The position numbers were made by a program, and so were the translations under genes. Below, piece by piece: positions 26,832 to 35,500 of a stretch of DNA of 64,000 bases. How positions within the stretch are numbered: the stretch's first letter is position 1; each line of letters begins with the position of its first letter. The notes under the pieces were generated by a model that worked only from the letters and a program-made list of their open reading frames with translations, was not told where the DNA came from and did not search any database. Origin of the DNA: Enterobacter kobei (GTDB lineage: Bacteria > Pseudomonadota > Gammaproteobacteria > Enterobacterales > Enterobacteriaceae); contig NZ_AP024590.1 in the NCBI RefSeq assembly GCF_018323985.1, forward strand, positions 3,844,001-3,908,000. Reading direction: 5' to 3'.

Positions 26832-28007
26832 TTAGGGTTGCGCCGTCGCGTTCATCGCCCGGTGATCCGCTTCGCTGAGGCAGATATTTTCTGCTTGCTC
26901 ATCATTCACCACGAGGTTAGTGATTTTATTGCCATCCACGAACGGGATCTGCGGGCAGTAGCGATCGGCTTGTTTTACCCACGTGATCGGCAACACTTCT
27001 GTGCTGTTACCCTTCTGGATCACCGTCTGTAACCGCTCGGTGGTGGCGAGCTTTTCGCACACGTCTTTATCCACCGCAAAGCGGCTCAGTTGCCCGTTTT
27101 TCCGCGTGACGGGATAAACTATCCGCCCATCCTGATAATCCGGTATCACATAGCAGGCCAGGTAAACGCCTTTATCCAGCACGGGCTGCTGGTAGCTCTC
27201 CGCGCGGTCGACCAGCACTACGTCGTTCCCCTGCCAGCGGTAGACATCAATACCATGACTACAGCAACTGCTGCGCCAGAAGCTGATGATTTGCTGATGC
27301 TGCGTATCAATTTCGGGGGAGGTGATCTCCTGAAAGGCAGCAGGCGCATCCACCCAGATTTTTTTGCCGGCATCATACAGCCAGGTCTGCTGGGGGATGT
27401 TGGGGCCTGCGGGCAGATACTGCGCGATCATCAGATCGGCATTGCCATCGAAATTAACATCCCGCCATTCCGGTAAATAGATCTGACAGGTGCCGTGCGA
27501 TTCTGTCGTTAACTGCTGGAGCAGCTTTCCGTGCTGAAAAAGTTTAATGCCGGTGACGGTGGGCGTTTCGCCGCAGTCGCCGGTCTTCTCCGGCAGCGCA
27601 TCAGCCACCAGCACCAGATCGATGTCGGGTTCGTTTTCGGCTTTAACCCGGGTGAGCATCACGGGATAGTGCCGCGTGCCATCCGGGGAAGACCACTGCC
27701 CTTTTAACGTATCGTCCGCCTGGGTTACATCCCAGTTGCCCGTGACGGTACCCGCGGCTTTTTCCTGCAACGTGATGCGGTCGGCCTGGAGCGGACCGGC
27801 AAGCGACAGCCTGGCTTTTTTCGCATTGCAGGGCGCGTAACAGTAACTCCCTTGTAAATCGCCATTACTGTTTTGCAGATCGACTTCCACCGTTTTACCG
27901 GCAACGGTACCGCTGTAATGCCGTTGCCAGACCGGGAACTCCACTGCAGCACTGGCCTTGCCCATGACCAGCAGCAGAACGACCGCCAACCCTTTATTTA
28001 TGTTCAT
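26832..28007 (-). CDS. Exported Cys-rich protein of unknown function (XAC2610-like)
   Basis: The ATG at 28007 gives 391 residues with a clear signal peptide (MNINKGLAVVLLLVMGKASA); an ATG 20 codons upstream is also in frame. The mature N-terminus has a lipocalin-like or beta-strand pattern around GSYCYAPCNAKKA and GTVTGNWDV. The C-terminal part has an FG-GAP/XAC2610-like stretch, WRDVNFDGNADLMIAQYL, followed by the double Cys in SFWRSSCCSHGID. About ten Cys suggest periplasmic disulfides. It occupies the rihC position of E. coli, between dapB and ispH. The role is unknown; the family hint is from pattern only. Confidence 0.72.
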   Translation of the reverse strand: MNINKGLAVVLLLVMGKASAAVEFPVWQRHYSGTVAGKTVEVDLQNSNGDLQGSYCYAPCNAKKARLSLAGPLQADRITLQEKAAGTVTGNWDVTQADDTLKGQWSSPDGTRHYPVMLTRVKAENEPDIDLVLVADALPEKTGDCGETPTVTGIKLFQHGKLLQQLTTESHGTCQIYLPEWRDVNFDGNADLMIAQYLPAGPNIPQQTWLYDAGKKIWVDAPAAFQEITSPEIDTQHQQIISFWRSSCCSHGIDVYRWQGNDVVLVDRAESYQQPVLDKGVYLACYVIPDYQDGRIVYPVTRKNGQLSRFAVDKDVCEKLATTERLQTVIQKGNSTEVLPITWVKQADRYCPQIPFVDGNKITNLVVNDEQAENICLSEADHRAMNATAQP

Positions 28008-28044
28008 CACCCTGATCCTTGCCCGTTTACCGGCGCGCCAGACA

Positions 28045-28078
28045 CAAAAATGCCAGCGGGTTTGCACCGGCTGGCATT
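28045..28078 (-). terminator. Intrinsic terminator after ispH
   Basis: A stem AATGCCAGC/GCTGGCATT (28049-28057 and 28070-28078) with a 12-base loop is followed on the minus strand by TTTTTGTGTC. It ends the ribF-ileS-lspA-fkpB-ispH unit and separates it from the unknown gene downstream. Confidence 0.8.
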
Positions 28079-28102
28079 GGCTTATCCTGCGTGACGTCTG
28101 TG

Positions 28103-29053
28103 TTAGTGAACTTCTTTCACGTCGACACGCAGCTCTTTCGGCACTTCAAAAACGATATTCTCTTCACGGCCTTCGAGCGGAATGGCTTCCCCGCCCCCCA
28201 GCGCCTGCAAACGCTTGATGACGTTCTGCACCAGAATGTCCGGTGCGGAAGCGCCTGCGGTGACGCCAACACAGGCGGCACTGGCGACCCAGGTCTCCTG
28301 AATGTCGTCGGCATCGTCAATCAGATACGCCGCTTTACCCATGCGCTGTGCCAGCTCTGCCAGACGGTTCGAGTTGGAGGAGTTTTTCGACCCCACCACC
28401 AGCACCACGTCCGCCTGCTCTGCCAGGGCGCGTACGGCCTCCTGGCGGTTGGTGGTGGCGTAGCAAATGTCGTCTTTACGCGGCCCGACAATTTTCGGGA
28501 AGCGCACGCGCAGGGCGTCGATCACCTCAGAAGTATCGTCCACCGAGAGCGTGGTCTGGGTCATAAACGACAGTTTGCTTTCGTCTTTGACGTTCAGCGT
28601 GAACACGTCATCAGGGGATTCCACCAGGTACATGCCACCTTTCGGGTTGCTGTACTGCCCCATGGTGCCTTCCACTTCCGGATGACCCGCGTGACCAATC
28701 AGAATGGACTCTTCACCGCGACGGCTGGCGCGGGCCACTTCCATATGCACTTTGGTGACCAGCGGACAGGTGGCATCAAAGACGGTTAAATCGCGGCTTT
28801 TCGCTTCGTTGCGCACCGCCTGTGAAACACCATGCGCCGAGAAAATCAGGATCGCGCCATCAGGCACTTCGCTGATCTGCTCGATAAAAATCGCTCCGCG
28901 CTCGCGCAGGCTGTCTACCACGTAACGGTTGTGCACCACTTCATGACGCACATAAATCGGCGCGCCGTAAATTGCCAGCGCGTTTTCAACAATGCTGATA
29001 GCGCGGTCTACGCCAGCGCAGAAGCCGCGCGGGTTAGCCAACAGGATCTGCAT
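28103..29053 (-). CDS. ispH: HMBPP reductase (isoprenoid MEP pathway)
   Basis: IspH converts HMBPP to IPP and DMAPP, the last MEP-pathway step, using a 4Fe-4S cluster. The ATG at 29053 gives 316 residues, as in E. coli. The three cluster Cys are in PRGFCAGVDRA (Cys12), DATCPLVTK and the late GDDICYATTNRQEA/CVGVTAGAS region; conserved His in YVRHEVVHN and GHAGHPEVEG bind the diphosphate. It follows fkpB by 1 bp. Confidence 0.97.
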   Translation of the reverse strand: MQILLANPRGFCAGVDRAISIVENALAIYGAPIYVRHEVVHNRYVVDSLRERGAIFIEQISEVPDGAILIFSAHGVSQAVRNEAKSRDLTVFDATCPLVTKVHMEVARASRRGEESILIGHAGHPEVEGTMGQYSNPKGGMYLVESPDDVFTLNVKDESKLSFMTQTTLSVDDTSEVIDALRVRFPKIVGPRKDDICYATTNRQEAVRALAEQADVVLVVGSKNSSNSNRLAELAQRMGKAAYLIDDADDIQETWVASAACVGVTAGASAPDILVQNVIKRLQALGGGEAIPLEGREENIVFEVPKELRVDVKEVH

Positions 29054-29054
29054 G

Positions 29055-29504
29055 TTATGCCTCCAGTACCGGATCGACTTCCAGCACTTCAATATCAAAA
29101 TGGACGGTCTGGTTTGCCAGCGGGTGATTGAAATCCACGGTAATCGAATCGCCGTTAATTTCGCGGATCACGCCTGGCATTTCGCTGCCATCCATTGCGG
29201 TAAATAACATGATTGCGCCGATTTCAGGCTCGCCCGCGTCCATAAACTCACGACGCGAGAAATACTGGATCAGATCCGGGCTGACGACCCCGAAAGCCGC
29301 ATCCGGCTCCAGCGAGAAGGCTTTTTTATCGCCCGCTTTCAGCCCCAACAGATGCTGTTCCAGCCCTTCGGAGAGCGACCCGTCGCCCAGACGAAACAGC
29401 GCGGGTTTGCCGTTATTACGGGTGGATTCCGCAGTGGAACCATCTTCAAGCTTTAAGGTGAAGTGCACCAGTACTGCGCTGTTGCTCTGTATCGATTCAG
29501 ACAT
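29055..29504 (-). CDS. fkpB: FKBP-type peptidyl-prolyl isomerase FkpB (SlpA)
   Basis: The 149-residue SlyD-like FKBP (E. coli 149) has the folding domain split by an IF insert: VLVHFTLKLEDGS at the N-terminus, GDKKAFSLEPDAAFG near residue 58, and DFNHPLANQTVHFDIEVLEV at the C-terminus. It is a cytosolic isomerase and chaperone. It lies between lspA and ispH; in K-12 it directly follows lspA, but here a REP pair separates them. Confidence 0.96.
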   Translation of the reverse strand: MSESIQSNSAVLVHFTLKLEDGSTAESTRNNGKPALFRLGDGSLSEGLEQHLLGLKAGDKKAFSLEPDAAFGVVSPDLIQYFSRREFMDAGEPEIGAIMLFTAMDGSEMPGVIREINGDSITVDFNHPLANQTVHFDIEVLEVDPVLEA

Positions 29505-29527
29505 GCGGGTTGCTCTATTTTATTGTG

Positions 29528-29610
29528 TTGCCCGGCGGCGCTTCGCTTACCGGGCCCTACAAAAGACAATCAAAACCGTAGGCCGGGTAAGCGTAGCGCC
29601 ACCCGGCGAT
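29528..29610. repeat. Inverted REP pair inside the lspA-fkpB interval
   Basis: Two REP units face each other: GCCCGGCGGCGCTTCGCTTA (from about 29529) and its near reverse complement starting GTAGGCCGGGTAAGCGTAGC (from 29578). They lie within what is a single operon in K-12 and may reduce or modulate fkpB and ispH expression. Confidence 0.8.
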
Positions 29611-29613
29611 GTG

Positions 29614-30111
29614 TTACGCAGGCTTTTTCTCGCGGGAAGGCAAAAACCCTTCCAGCACGATCAAGGCCGCGCCGATACAAATGGCCGTATCGGCCAGATT
29701 AAAGGTCGCGAAATGCCAGTTGCCGACGTAGAAATCGATCATGTCGACCACAAAACCGTGCCACAAACGGTCGAACAGATTACCCAGCGCGCCGCCAATG
29801 ATCAGCGCATAGGCGATGTTGTTCAGCTTCTGTGACGCCTTTGCGCGATACATCATGACCATGAGGATCACGCAAATGCCAAGGGCGATACCGGCAAAGA
29901 ACCAGCGCTGCCAGCCGCCGCTGTCGGCGAGGAAACTGAACGCCGCGCCATAGTTACGCGCATAATGCAGATTAAGCGACGGGAACAGCGATACCGTATC
30001 CCCCAGAGCAAAGTTCTGGAGGATCAGGAATTTACTGCCCAGATCGATAATCAGCACGACCACTACCAGCCACAACCAGCGCAGCCCTGTTGAAAAGATC
30101 GGTTTACTCAT
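29614..30111 (-). CDS. lspA: Prolipoprotein signal peptidase II
   Basis: LspA removes signal peptides from lipidated prolipoproteins in the inner membrane and is the globomycin target. The protein has 165 residues (E. coli 164) and four membrane segments. The catalytic Asp pair lies in GGALGNLFDRL and VVDMIDFYVG. It overlaps the ileS stop by one base (30111). Confidence 0.97.
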   Translation of the reverse strand: MSKPIFSTGLRWLWLVVVVLIIDLGSKFLILQNFALGDTVSLFPSLNLHYARNYGAAFSFLADSGGWQRWFFAGIALGICVILMVMMYRAKASQKLNNIAYALIIGGALGNLFDRLWHGFVVDMIDFYVGNWHFATFNLADTAICIGAALIVLEGFLPSREKKPA

Positions 30112-32927
30112 CAGGCGAACTTACGTTTTTCGCCGTCACCGGCGATGTTGCTGACACAGCGTCCGCAGATATCTGCGTGTTCCGCCACCTTGCCGACGTC
30201 GGTCGTGTAATGCCAGCAGCGCGGGCATTTTTCGCCTTCGGCTTTGCTGAGCGACACTTTCAGTCCCTTGAGCAGTTCGCTCTGTTGGGCGTCGTCGGAC
30301 GCGGTTGCATAATCGGCAACGGCGGCCCCGGAGGTCAACAGGACAAATCGCAATTCATCACCCAGCGCCGTCAGTTTAGCCGCCAGTTCAGGTTCTGCGT
30401 ACAGCGTGACTGCCGCTTCCAGTGAACCGCCCACTTTCTTATCAGCACGCGCCTGCTCGATCACTTTGTTCACTTCGCCGCGCACTTTCAGCAGATCGCT
30501 CCAGAAAGCGTCGTTCATGGCGTCGGTTTCTGTCAGACCAAACAGGCCCTGATACCATTCGCCGGTGAAGACGTATTTCTCGCGATCGCCTGGCAGATAA
30601 CCCCAGATTTCATCCGCGGTGAAGGACATGATCGGTGCCATCCAGCGCACCAGCGCTTCGGCAATATGATACAGCGCGGTCTGGCAGCTGCGGCGGGCCA
30701 CGCTGTCGGCTTTCGCGGTGTACTGGCAATCTTTGATGATGTCGAGGTAGAACGAGCCCATTTCGACGGAGCAGAAGCGCATCAGGCGCTGTACCACTTC
30801 ATGGAAGTCGTAAGACTCGTACGCTTTCAGGATGTCGTCCTGTGCCGCCTGAGCGCAGCCTACCGCCCAGCGATCCAGCACTACCATCTCTTCCGGTTTC
30901 ACCATGTCGGTTGCCGGATTGAACCCGTTAAGGTTCGCCAGCAGGAAGCGCGCGGTGTTACGGATACGACGATAGCTGTCGGCAGCACGTTTGAGGATCT
31001 CATCAGACACCGCCATTTCGCCGGTGTAATCAGTGGATGCCACCCACAGACGCAGAATATCCGCGCCGAGTTTGTTCATCACATCCTGTGGGCTAACCGT
31101 GTTGCCGATAGATTTTGACATCTTGCGGCCCTGACCATCAACGGTGAAGCCGTGAGTCAGTACCTGGCGATACGGCGCTTTGCCTTTCATGGCGGTGGAG
31201 ATCATCAGGGAGGACATGAACCAGCCGCGATGCTGGTCAGAACCTTCCAGATACATATCTGCCGCATGACCGGCGAACTCCGGACGCACATCCACCACGG
31301 AGGAATGGGTAGAGCCGGAATCAAACCACACGTCCAGCGTATCCGGCACTTTCACGTAGTTGTCAGCGTCATCACCCATGATCTCTTTCGCATCGAGATC
31401 CCACCAGGCCTGGATGCCGTCAACTTCAACGCGTTTCGCCACTTCTTCCATCAGTTCCAGGGTACGCGGGTGCAGCTCTTCGGTGTCTTTATGCACGAAC
31501 AGCGACATCGGCACGCCCCAGGTACGCTGGCGGGAGATACACCAGTCAGGACGGTTTGCGACCATGGATTCGATACGCGCCTGGCCCCAGTCCGGGATCC
31601 ACTGCACGCCTTTGATCTCAGACAGCGACTGCGTGCGCAGGCCTTTCTGATCCATGCTGATAAACCACTGCGGGGTGGCACGGAAGATGATCGGCGTTTT
31701 GTGACGCCAGCAGCACGGATAGCTGTGCTGCATTTTTTCGACGTGCAGCAGCGCGCCTTTTTCACGCAGCAGCTCAACGATGGTGTCGTTGGCTTTGAAT
31801 ACGTTCATGCCGTCCAGCGTCGGGTAAGTGCCCGCCAGATAGGTGCCGTCCGGGCCAACCGGGTTAGCGATTTCCAGACCGTATTTCTGGCTGATGGTGT
31901 AGTCGTCAGGACCGTGACCACCGGCGGTGTGTACTGCACCGGTACCCGCGTCGAGGGTGACGTGATCGCCAAGGATCGCCGGCACGTCAAAGCCCATAAA
32001 CGGATGCGCAAAACGCAGCTGCTCAAGCGCAGCGCCATTCACGGTGCCCACAACGCTGTAATCGGTGACGCCGATGCGTTTCATCACGCTGTCGACCAGA
32101 TCTTTAGCGAGGATCAGCGCCTGGCCGTCAATCTGCACCAGCGCATAATCGAATTCCGGCGACAGGGAGATCGCGCGGTTAGCAGGCAACGTCCACGGCG
32201 TGGTGGTCCAGATGACCAGCGAGATCGGGCCAGTGACGCCCGGCAGGCCAAATTTAGCCTTTACCGCGTCCTGATCGACAGCCTGGAAGGCCACGTCAAT
32301 AGACGGAGAGGTTTTGTCGTAATACTCCACTTCCGCTTCAGCCAGCGCAGAGCGGCAGTCAACGCACCAGTGTACCGGCTTCGCGCCTTTCAGCAGGTGA
32401 CCGTTGCCGATGATTTTACCCAGCGCACGGATGATGTTGGCTTCGGTTTTGAAGTCCATGGTCAGGTACGGATGCGACCAGTCGCCCAGCACGCCCAGAC
32501 GGATAAAATCTTCGCGCTGACCATTCACCTGACTTGCAGCGTACTCGCGGCATTTGGCGCGGAATTCTGCGGCGGTGAACTTCTCGCCCGGCTTACCGAA
32601 TTCCTGCTCGACTTTTAGCTCGATCGGCAAACCGTGGCAGTCCCAGCCCGGCACATACGGCGAGTCAAAGCCCGTGAGTCCTTTGGACTTCACGATAATG
32701 TCTTTCAGAATCTTGTTAACCGAGTGACCAATATGAATGCTGCCATTCGCATAAGGAGGGCCATCATGCAGAATGAAGGTTTTTTTGCCTTTTTTCGCCG
32801 CACGGATGATGCCGTACAGATCATCATCGGTCCATCGCGCCAGCATTCCCGGCTCGCGTTTGGCGAGATCGCCACGCATCGGGAACCCTGTTTCCGGCAA
32901 ATTCAGGGTAGATTTATAGTCACTCAT
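30111..32927 (-). CDS. ileS: Isoleucyl-tRNA synthetase
   Basis: This class I synthetase charges tRNA-Ile and edits valine. The protein has 938 residues, as in E. coli. It has the HIGH signature (ANGSIHIGHSVNK near residue 57), the CP1 editing domain, and KMSKSIGN near 602. A C-terminal zinc ribbon carries two Cys pairs (CPRCWHYT and CGRC). It sits between ribF and lspA. Confidence 0.98.
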   Translation of the reverse strand: MSDYKSTLNLPETGFPMRGDLAKREPGMLARWTDDDLYGIIRAAKKGKKTFILHDGPPYANGSIHIGHSVNKILKDIIVKSKGLTGFDSPYVPGWDCHGLPIELKVEQEFGKPGEKFTAAEFRAKCREYAASQVNGQREDFIRLGVLGDWSHPYLTMDFKTEANIIRALGKIIGNGHLLKGAKPVHWCVDCRSALAEAEVEYYDKTSPSIDVAFQAVDQDAVKAKFGLPGVTGPISLVIWTTTPWTLPANRAISLSPEFDYALVQIDGQALILAKDLVDSVMKRIGVTDYSVVGTVNGAALEQLRFAHPFMGFDVPAILGDHVTLDAGTGAVHTAGGHGPDDYTISQKYGLEIANPVGPDGTYLAGTYPTLDGMNVFKANDTIVELLREKGALLHVEKMQHSYPCCWRHKTPIIFRATPQWFISMDQKGLRTQSLSEIKGVQWIPDWGQARIESMVANRPDWCISRQRTWGVPMSLFVHKDTEELHPRTLELMEEVAKRVEVDGIQAWWDLDAKEIMGDDADNYVKVPDTLDVWFDSGSTHSSVVDVRPEFAGHAADMYLEGSDQHRGWFMSSLMISTAMKGKAPYRQVLTHGFTVDGQGRKMSKSIGNTVSPQDVMNKLGADILRLWVASTDYTGEMAVSDEILKRAADSYRRIRNTARFLLANLNGFNPATDMVKPEEMVVLDRWAVGCAQAAQDDILKAYESYDFHEVVQRLMRFCSVEMGSFYLDIIKDCQYTAKADSVARRSCQTALYHIAEALVRWMAPIMSFTADEIWGYLPGDREKYVFTGEWYQGLFGLTETDAMNDAFWSDLLKVRGEVNKVIEQARADKKVGGSLEAAVTLYAEPELAAKLTALGDELRFVLLTSGAAVADYATASDDAQQSELLKGLKVSLSKAEGEKCPRCWHYTTDVGKVAEHADICGRCVSNIAGDGEKRKFA

Positions 32928-32964
32928 CAGATTCTCGGTTCCGTATTTAAAACGTATGTTGGCG

Positions 32965-33903
32965 TTACGCCGGGTTTTGTAGCCCTAAAAACTCGCGGGC
33001 GGTTAATTCATCTCGCGCAATTTGCGCTTTGAGTTCATCCAGCGAGGCAAATCGCTGCTCACTGCGAATTTTTTTCCGCAGTATGACATCTATATGGCGT
33101 CCGTAGAGGTCCATTACAACGTCTAACAGATGGACCTCCAGCTGCTGGCGCACGCCTGCCACCGTAGGACGCGTACCGATATTGGCCACGCCCGGCAGGG
33201 GTTTATCGCCCAGCCCCGTAACTTCAACGGCATAGACCCCTTTTACCGGGGAGACCTGGCGGCGCAGCGGGATATTCGCCGTCGGGAAACCGATGGTGCG
33301 GCCCAGCGCATCGCCGTGCACCACGCGCCCGGAAATCGTAAAAGGATGCCCTAACAGGCTTTCAGCCAGCGCGATGTCATCGTTAGCCAACGCCTGGCGC
33401 ACCGCCGTGCTGCTGACGCGAGCGCCATCCTGACAGAAGGTTTGCGTGCTGGTGACGTCAAAACCATACTCCAGCCCGGCCTTCTGTAATAACAAGAAAT
33501 CGCCCTGACGACCAGCGCCATAGCGGAAATCATCCCCCACGGCGAGGAACTGCACGCCGAGACGGTTAACCAGCAAATCGCTGACGAAGTTTTGCGCCGT
33601 CAGCGCGGCAAAGCGCCTGTCGAAGCGCACGCACAGCACGTAATCCACGCCGCATTCGGCCAGATAACGCAGCTTGTCACGCAGGCGTGTCAGGCGGGCG
33701 GGCGCTTTATCGCCCGCGAACAGCTCCAGCGGCTGCGGCTCAAAAATCATCACCACAACCGGTAAACCACGTGCGCGGCCTTCTTCACGCAGTCCCTCGA
33801 TCAGGGCCTGATGACCACGATGCACGCCGTCGAAATTACCAATAGTCAGCACACACCCGTGTGGGGCCTGGCTGAGATTATGTATGCCGCGTATCAGCTT
33901 CAT
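32965..33903 (-). CDS. ribF: Bifunctional riboflavin kinase / FAD synthetase
   Basis: RibF makes FMN from riboflavin and then FAD. The protein has 312 residues (E. coli 313). The N-terminal nucleotidyltransferase motif is TIGNFDGVHRGHQALI, and the C-terminal riboflavin kinase motif is GRTIGFPTANIPL near residue 200. It is the first gene of ribF-ileS-lspA-fkpB-ispH, 37 bp ahead of ileS. Confidence 0.97.
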   Translation of the reverse strand: MKLIRGIHNLSQAPHGCVLTIGNFDGVHRGHQALIEGLREEGRARGLPVVVMIFEPQPLELFAGDKAPARLTRLRDKLRYLAECGVDYVLCVRFDRRFAALTAQNFVSDLLVNRLGVQFLAVGDDFRYGAGRQGDFLLLQKAGLEYGFDVTSTQTFCQDGARVSSTAVRQALANDDIALAESLLGHPFTISGRVVHGDALGRTIGFPTANIPLRRQVSPVKGVYAVEVTGLGDKPLPGVANIGTRPTVAGVRQQLEVHLLDVVMDLYGRHIDVILRKKIRSEQRFASLDELKAQIARDELTAREFLGLQNPA

Positions 33904-34230
33904 GTCTGGCTCAAAAACGGGGAAATCGGCAGAGTATACCTTGTACAGCGTTCAACGTTAACCGGCGATTGGCCTTCGTAAACAGAAAGCTGTGTTGATT
34001 TCATTGTGCTTATGTAAGGTCTGCGAAAAAACTGTTCGCTGACTGTGATTTTTATGGCGGAAAAGCTGTATCTACGCGCGGCTTGCTGGTAGAATCCTGC
34101 GCCATCACACGTAACGAGTGTCGCTACGCAGCGGCGCTTATTTGCACAAATCCATTGACAAAAGAAGGCTAAGAGGGCATATTCCTCGGCCTTTGAATTG
34201 TCCACATAGATCATATTTGGGAGTTGGACC
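33904..34230. promoter_or_regulatory. Divergent ribF/rpsT promoter region with a yaaY-like frame
   Basis: This stretch holds promoters for rpsT (+) and ribF (-). A TAGAAT at 34090-34095 is a good -10 for rpsT; its -35 is weak. On the minus strand an open frame ending at 33900 contains CDGAGFYQQAARRYSFSAIKI, which resembles E. coli YaaY (CRHSLRSDGAGFYQ...YSFSAIKI). It has no good start near the E. coli one, so I treat it as conserved promoter DNA or a doubtful small gene. Confidence 0.45.
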
Positions 34231-34494
34231 TTGGCTAATATCAAATCAGCTAAGAAGCGCGCCGTTCAGTCTGAAAAGGCACGCAAGCACAACGCAAGCC
34301 GTCGCTCTATGATGCGTACTTTCATTAAGAAAGTATACGCAGCGATTGAAGCTGGCGACAAAGCAGCTGCGCAGAAAGCATTTAACGAAATGCAACCGAT
34401 CGTGGATCGTCAGGCCGCTAAAGGTCTGATCCACAAAAACAAAGCAGCGCGTCATAAGGCTAACCTGACCGCGCAGATCAACAAACTGGCTTAA
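34231..34494 (+). CDS. rpsT: 30S ribosomal protein S20
   Basis: S20 binds the 5' and 3' minor domains of 16S rRNA. The 87-residue protein starts with TTG, as in E. coli, and reads MANIKSAKKRAVQSEKARKH. The sequence is Lys/Arg/Ala rich and nearly identical to E. coli. The ribosome site before the TTG (GGGAGTTGGACC) is weak and non-canonical, in line with the known feedback control of S20 translation in E. coli. Confidence 0.98.
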   Translation: MANIKSAKKRAVQSEKARKHNASRRSMMRTFIKKVYAAIEAGDKAAAQKAFNEMQPIVDRQAAKGLIHKNKAARHKANLTAQINKLA

Positions 34495-34520
34495 TCGTCT
34501 GCTTGTTGTACTTTGTTGAA

Positions 34521-34546
34521 GAAACCCGCTCAGGCGGGTTTTTTTA
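34521..34546 (+). terminator. rpsT terminator
   Basis: A stem AACCCGC/GCGGGTT (34523-34529, 34534-34540) with loop TCAG is followed by a run of T. It touches the nhaR stop, so it may also help end nhaR transcription on the other strand. Confidence 0.85.
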
Positions 34547-35443
34547 CGTCTGTGGTAATGTAAACAGCGACGAGTAGTCCCGGTTACAGATGCGCTGAAC
34601 GGCGGGATGCTGGATCATGCGTTCGGCAAAAATCGCGTGATACTCCTCCATGATGTTCTCCACCCGCCCTATCTCCACCATGCGCTCGTCGGCGTAAAAG
34701 TCCTGTGCGTAGAGCGTCGGGGCGACAAAAATGGCGTTATGCGCCGCACCAAAGGCTTTCATCAGCGCCGCATCATCAAACTCCCCCAGAATTTCCACTT
34801 TCAACCCCTGCGAGCTAAACCAGTTGAGCAGCTTGCGTCCGAGCATCGAGCGACGACCGGGAATTAATAACCGGCGTTCTTCAAGGCACGCCGGGAACGG
34901 CGTGACCGGTGGCGGATTAAGACACCAGAAGCTGACGCCGCACTCGCCAATTTTCACCGAAAACAGCCCCTCTTCCTGCGTGGAATCGATGGGGCAGTCC
35001 GAGATGATCATATCCAGCTTGTGCTGGCTGAGCTGCTCCAGCAGCATTTCATGGGTCGATTCAAAACAGCGCAGATGAATTTGCTCGTCTTCCACCACGG
35101 CCGCATCCAGCACGCCGCTGACCAGACGTTTTGACAGCGCATCCGCCACGCCCACATCAAACAGCAGGTTAGACTCTTTGCGGTAGTTAACGATATCGAG
35201 CATTTCCTGACTGAGGGTGAACATCTTATCGGCGTAGCGGAACACCAGTTCCCCCAGCTCGCTGGGCTCAAGGCCACGGCCTTTACGTTTGAACAGCTTG
35301 CCCTGCAAACGATCTTCCAGCGCCTTGATCTGACCGGTGATGGTCTGCGGCGTCAGGTGCAGCACCTCGGCGGCCCTGACGACAGAGCCTTGTTGATAGA
35401 CCTGCCAGAAGTAGTAAAGATGGTTGTAGTTAATATGCGCCAT
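34544..35443 (-). CDS. nhaR: LysR-family activator of nhaA
   Basis: NhaR is a Na+-responsive LysR regulator that activates nhaA (and pga genes in E. coli). The protein has 299 residues (E. coli 301), with an N-terminal HTH (SVVRAAEVLHLTPQTITGQIKAL, cut, about residues 19-41) and a periplasmic-binding-like effector domain. It lies 57 bp downstream of nhaA on the same strand. Confidence 0.96.
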   Translation of the reverse strand: MAHINYNHLYYFWQVYQQGSVVRAAEVLHLTPQTITGQIKALEDRLQGKLFKRKGRGLEPSELGELVFRYADKMFTLSQEMLDIVNYRKESNLLFDVGVADALSKRLVSGVLDAAVVEDEQIHLRCFESTHEMLLEQLSQHKLDMIISDCPIDSTQEEGLFSVKIGECGVSFWCLNPPPVTPFPACLEERRLLIPGRRSMLGRKLLNWFSSQGLKVEILGEFDDAALMKAFGAAHNAIFVAPTLYAQDFYADERMVEIGRVENIMEEYHAIFAERMIQHPAVQRICNRDYSSLFTLPQT

Positions 35444-35500
35444 AACCCTTACCTGCCTGAATGACAGTGCAGGCTGCGCAAGGCAGCCTGCAGGTGTCGG

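Noticed and set aside
31152..32618. Open frame of 488 codons on the + strand
   Set aside because: It is wholly antisense to ileS, and its residues are His/Arg/Gln-rich as expected of a reverse frame.
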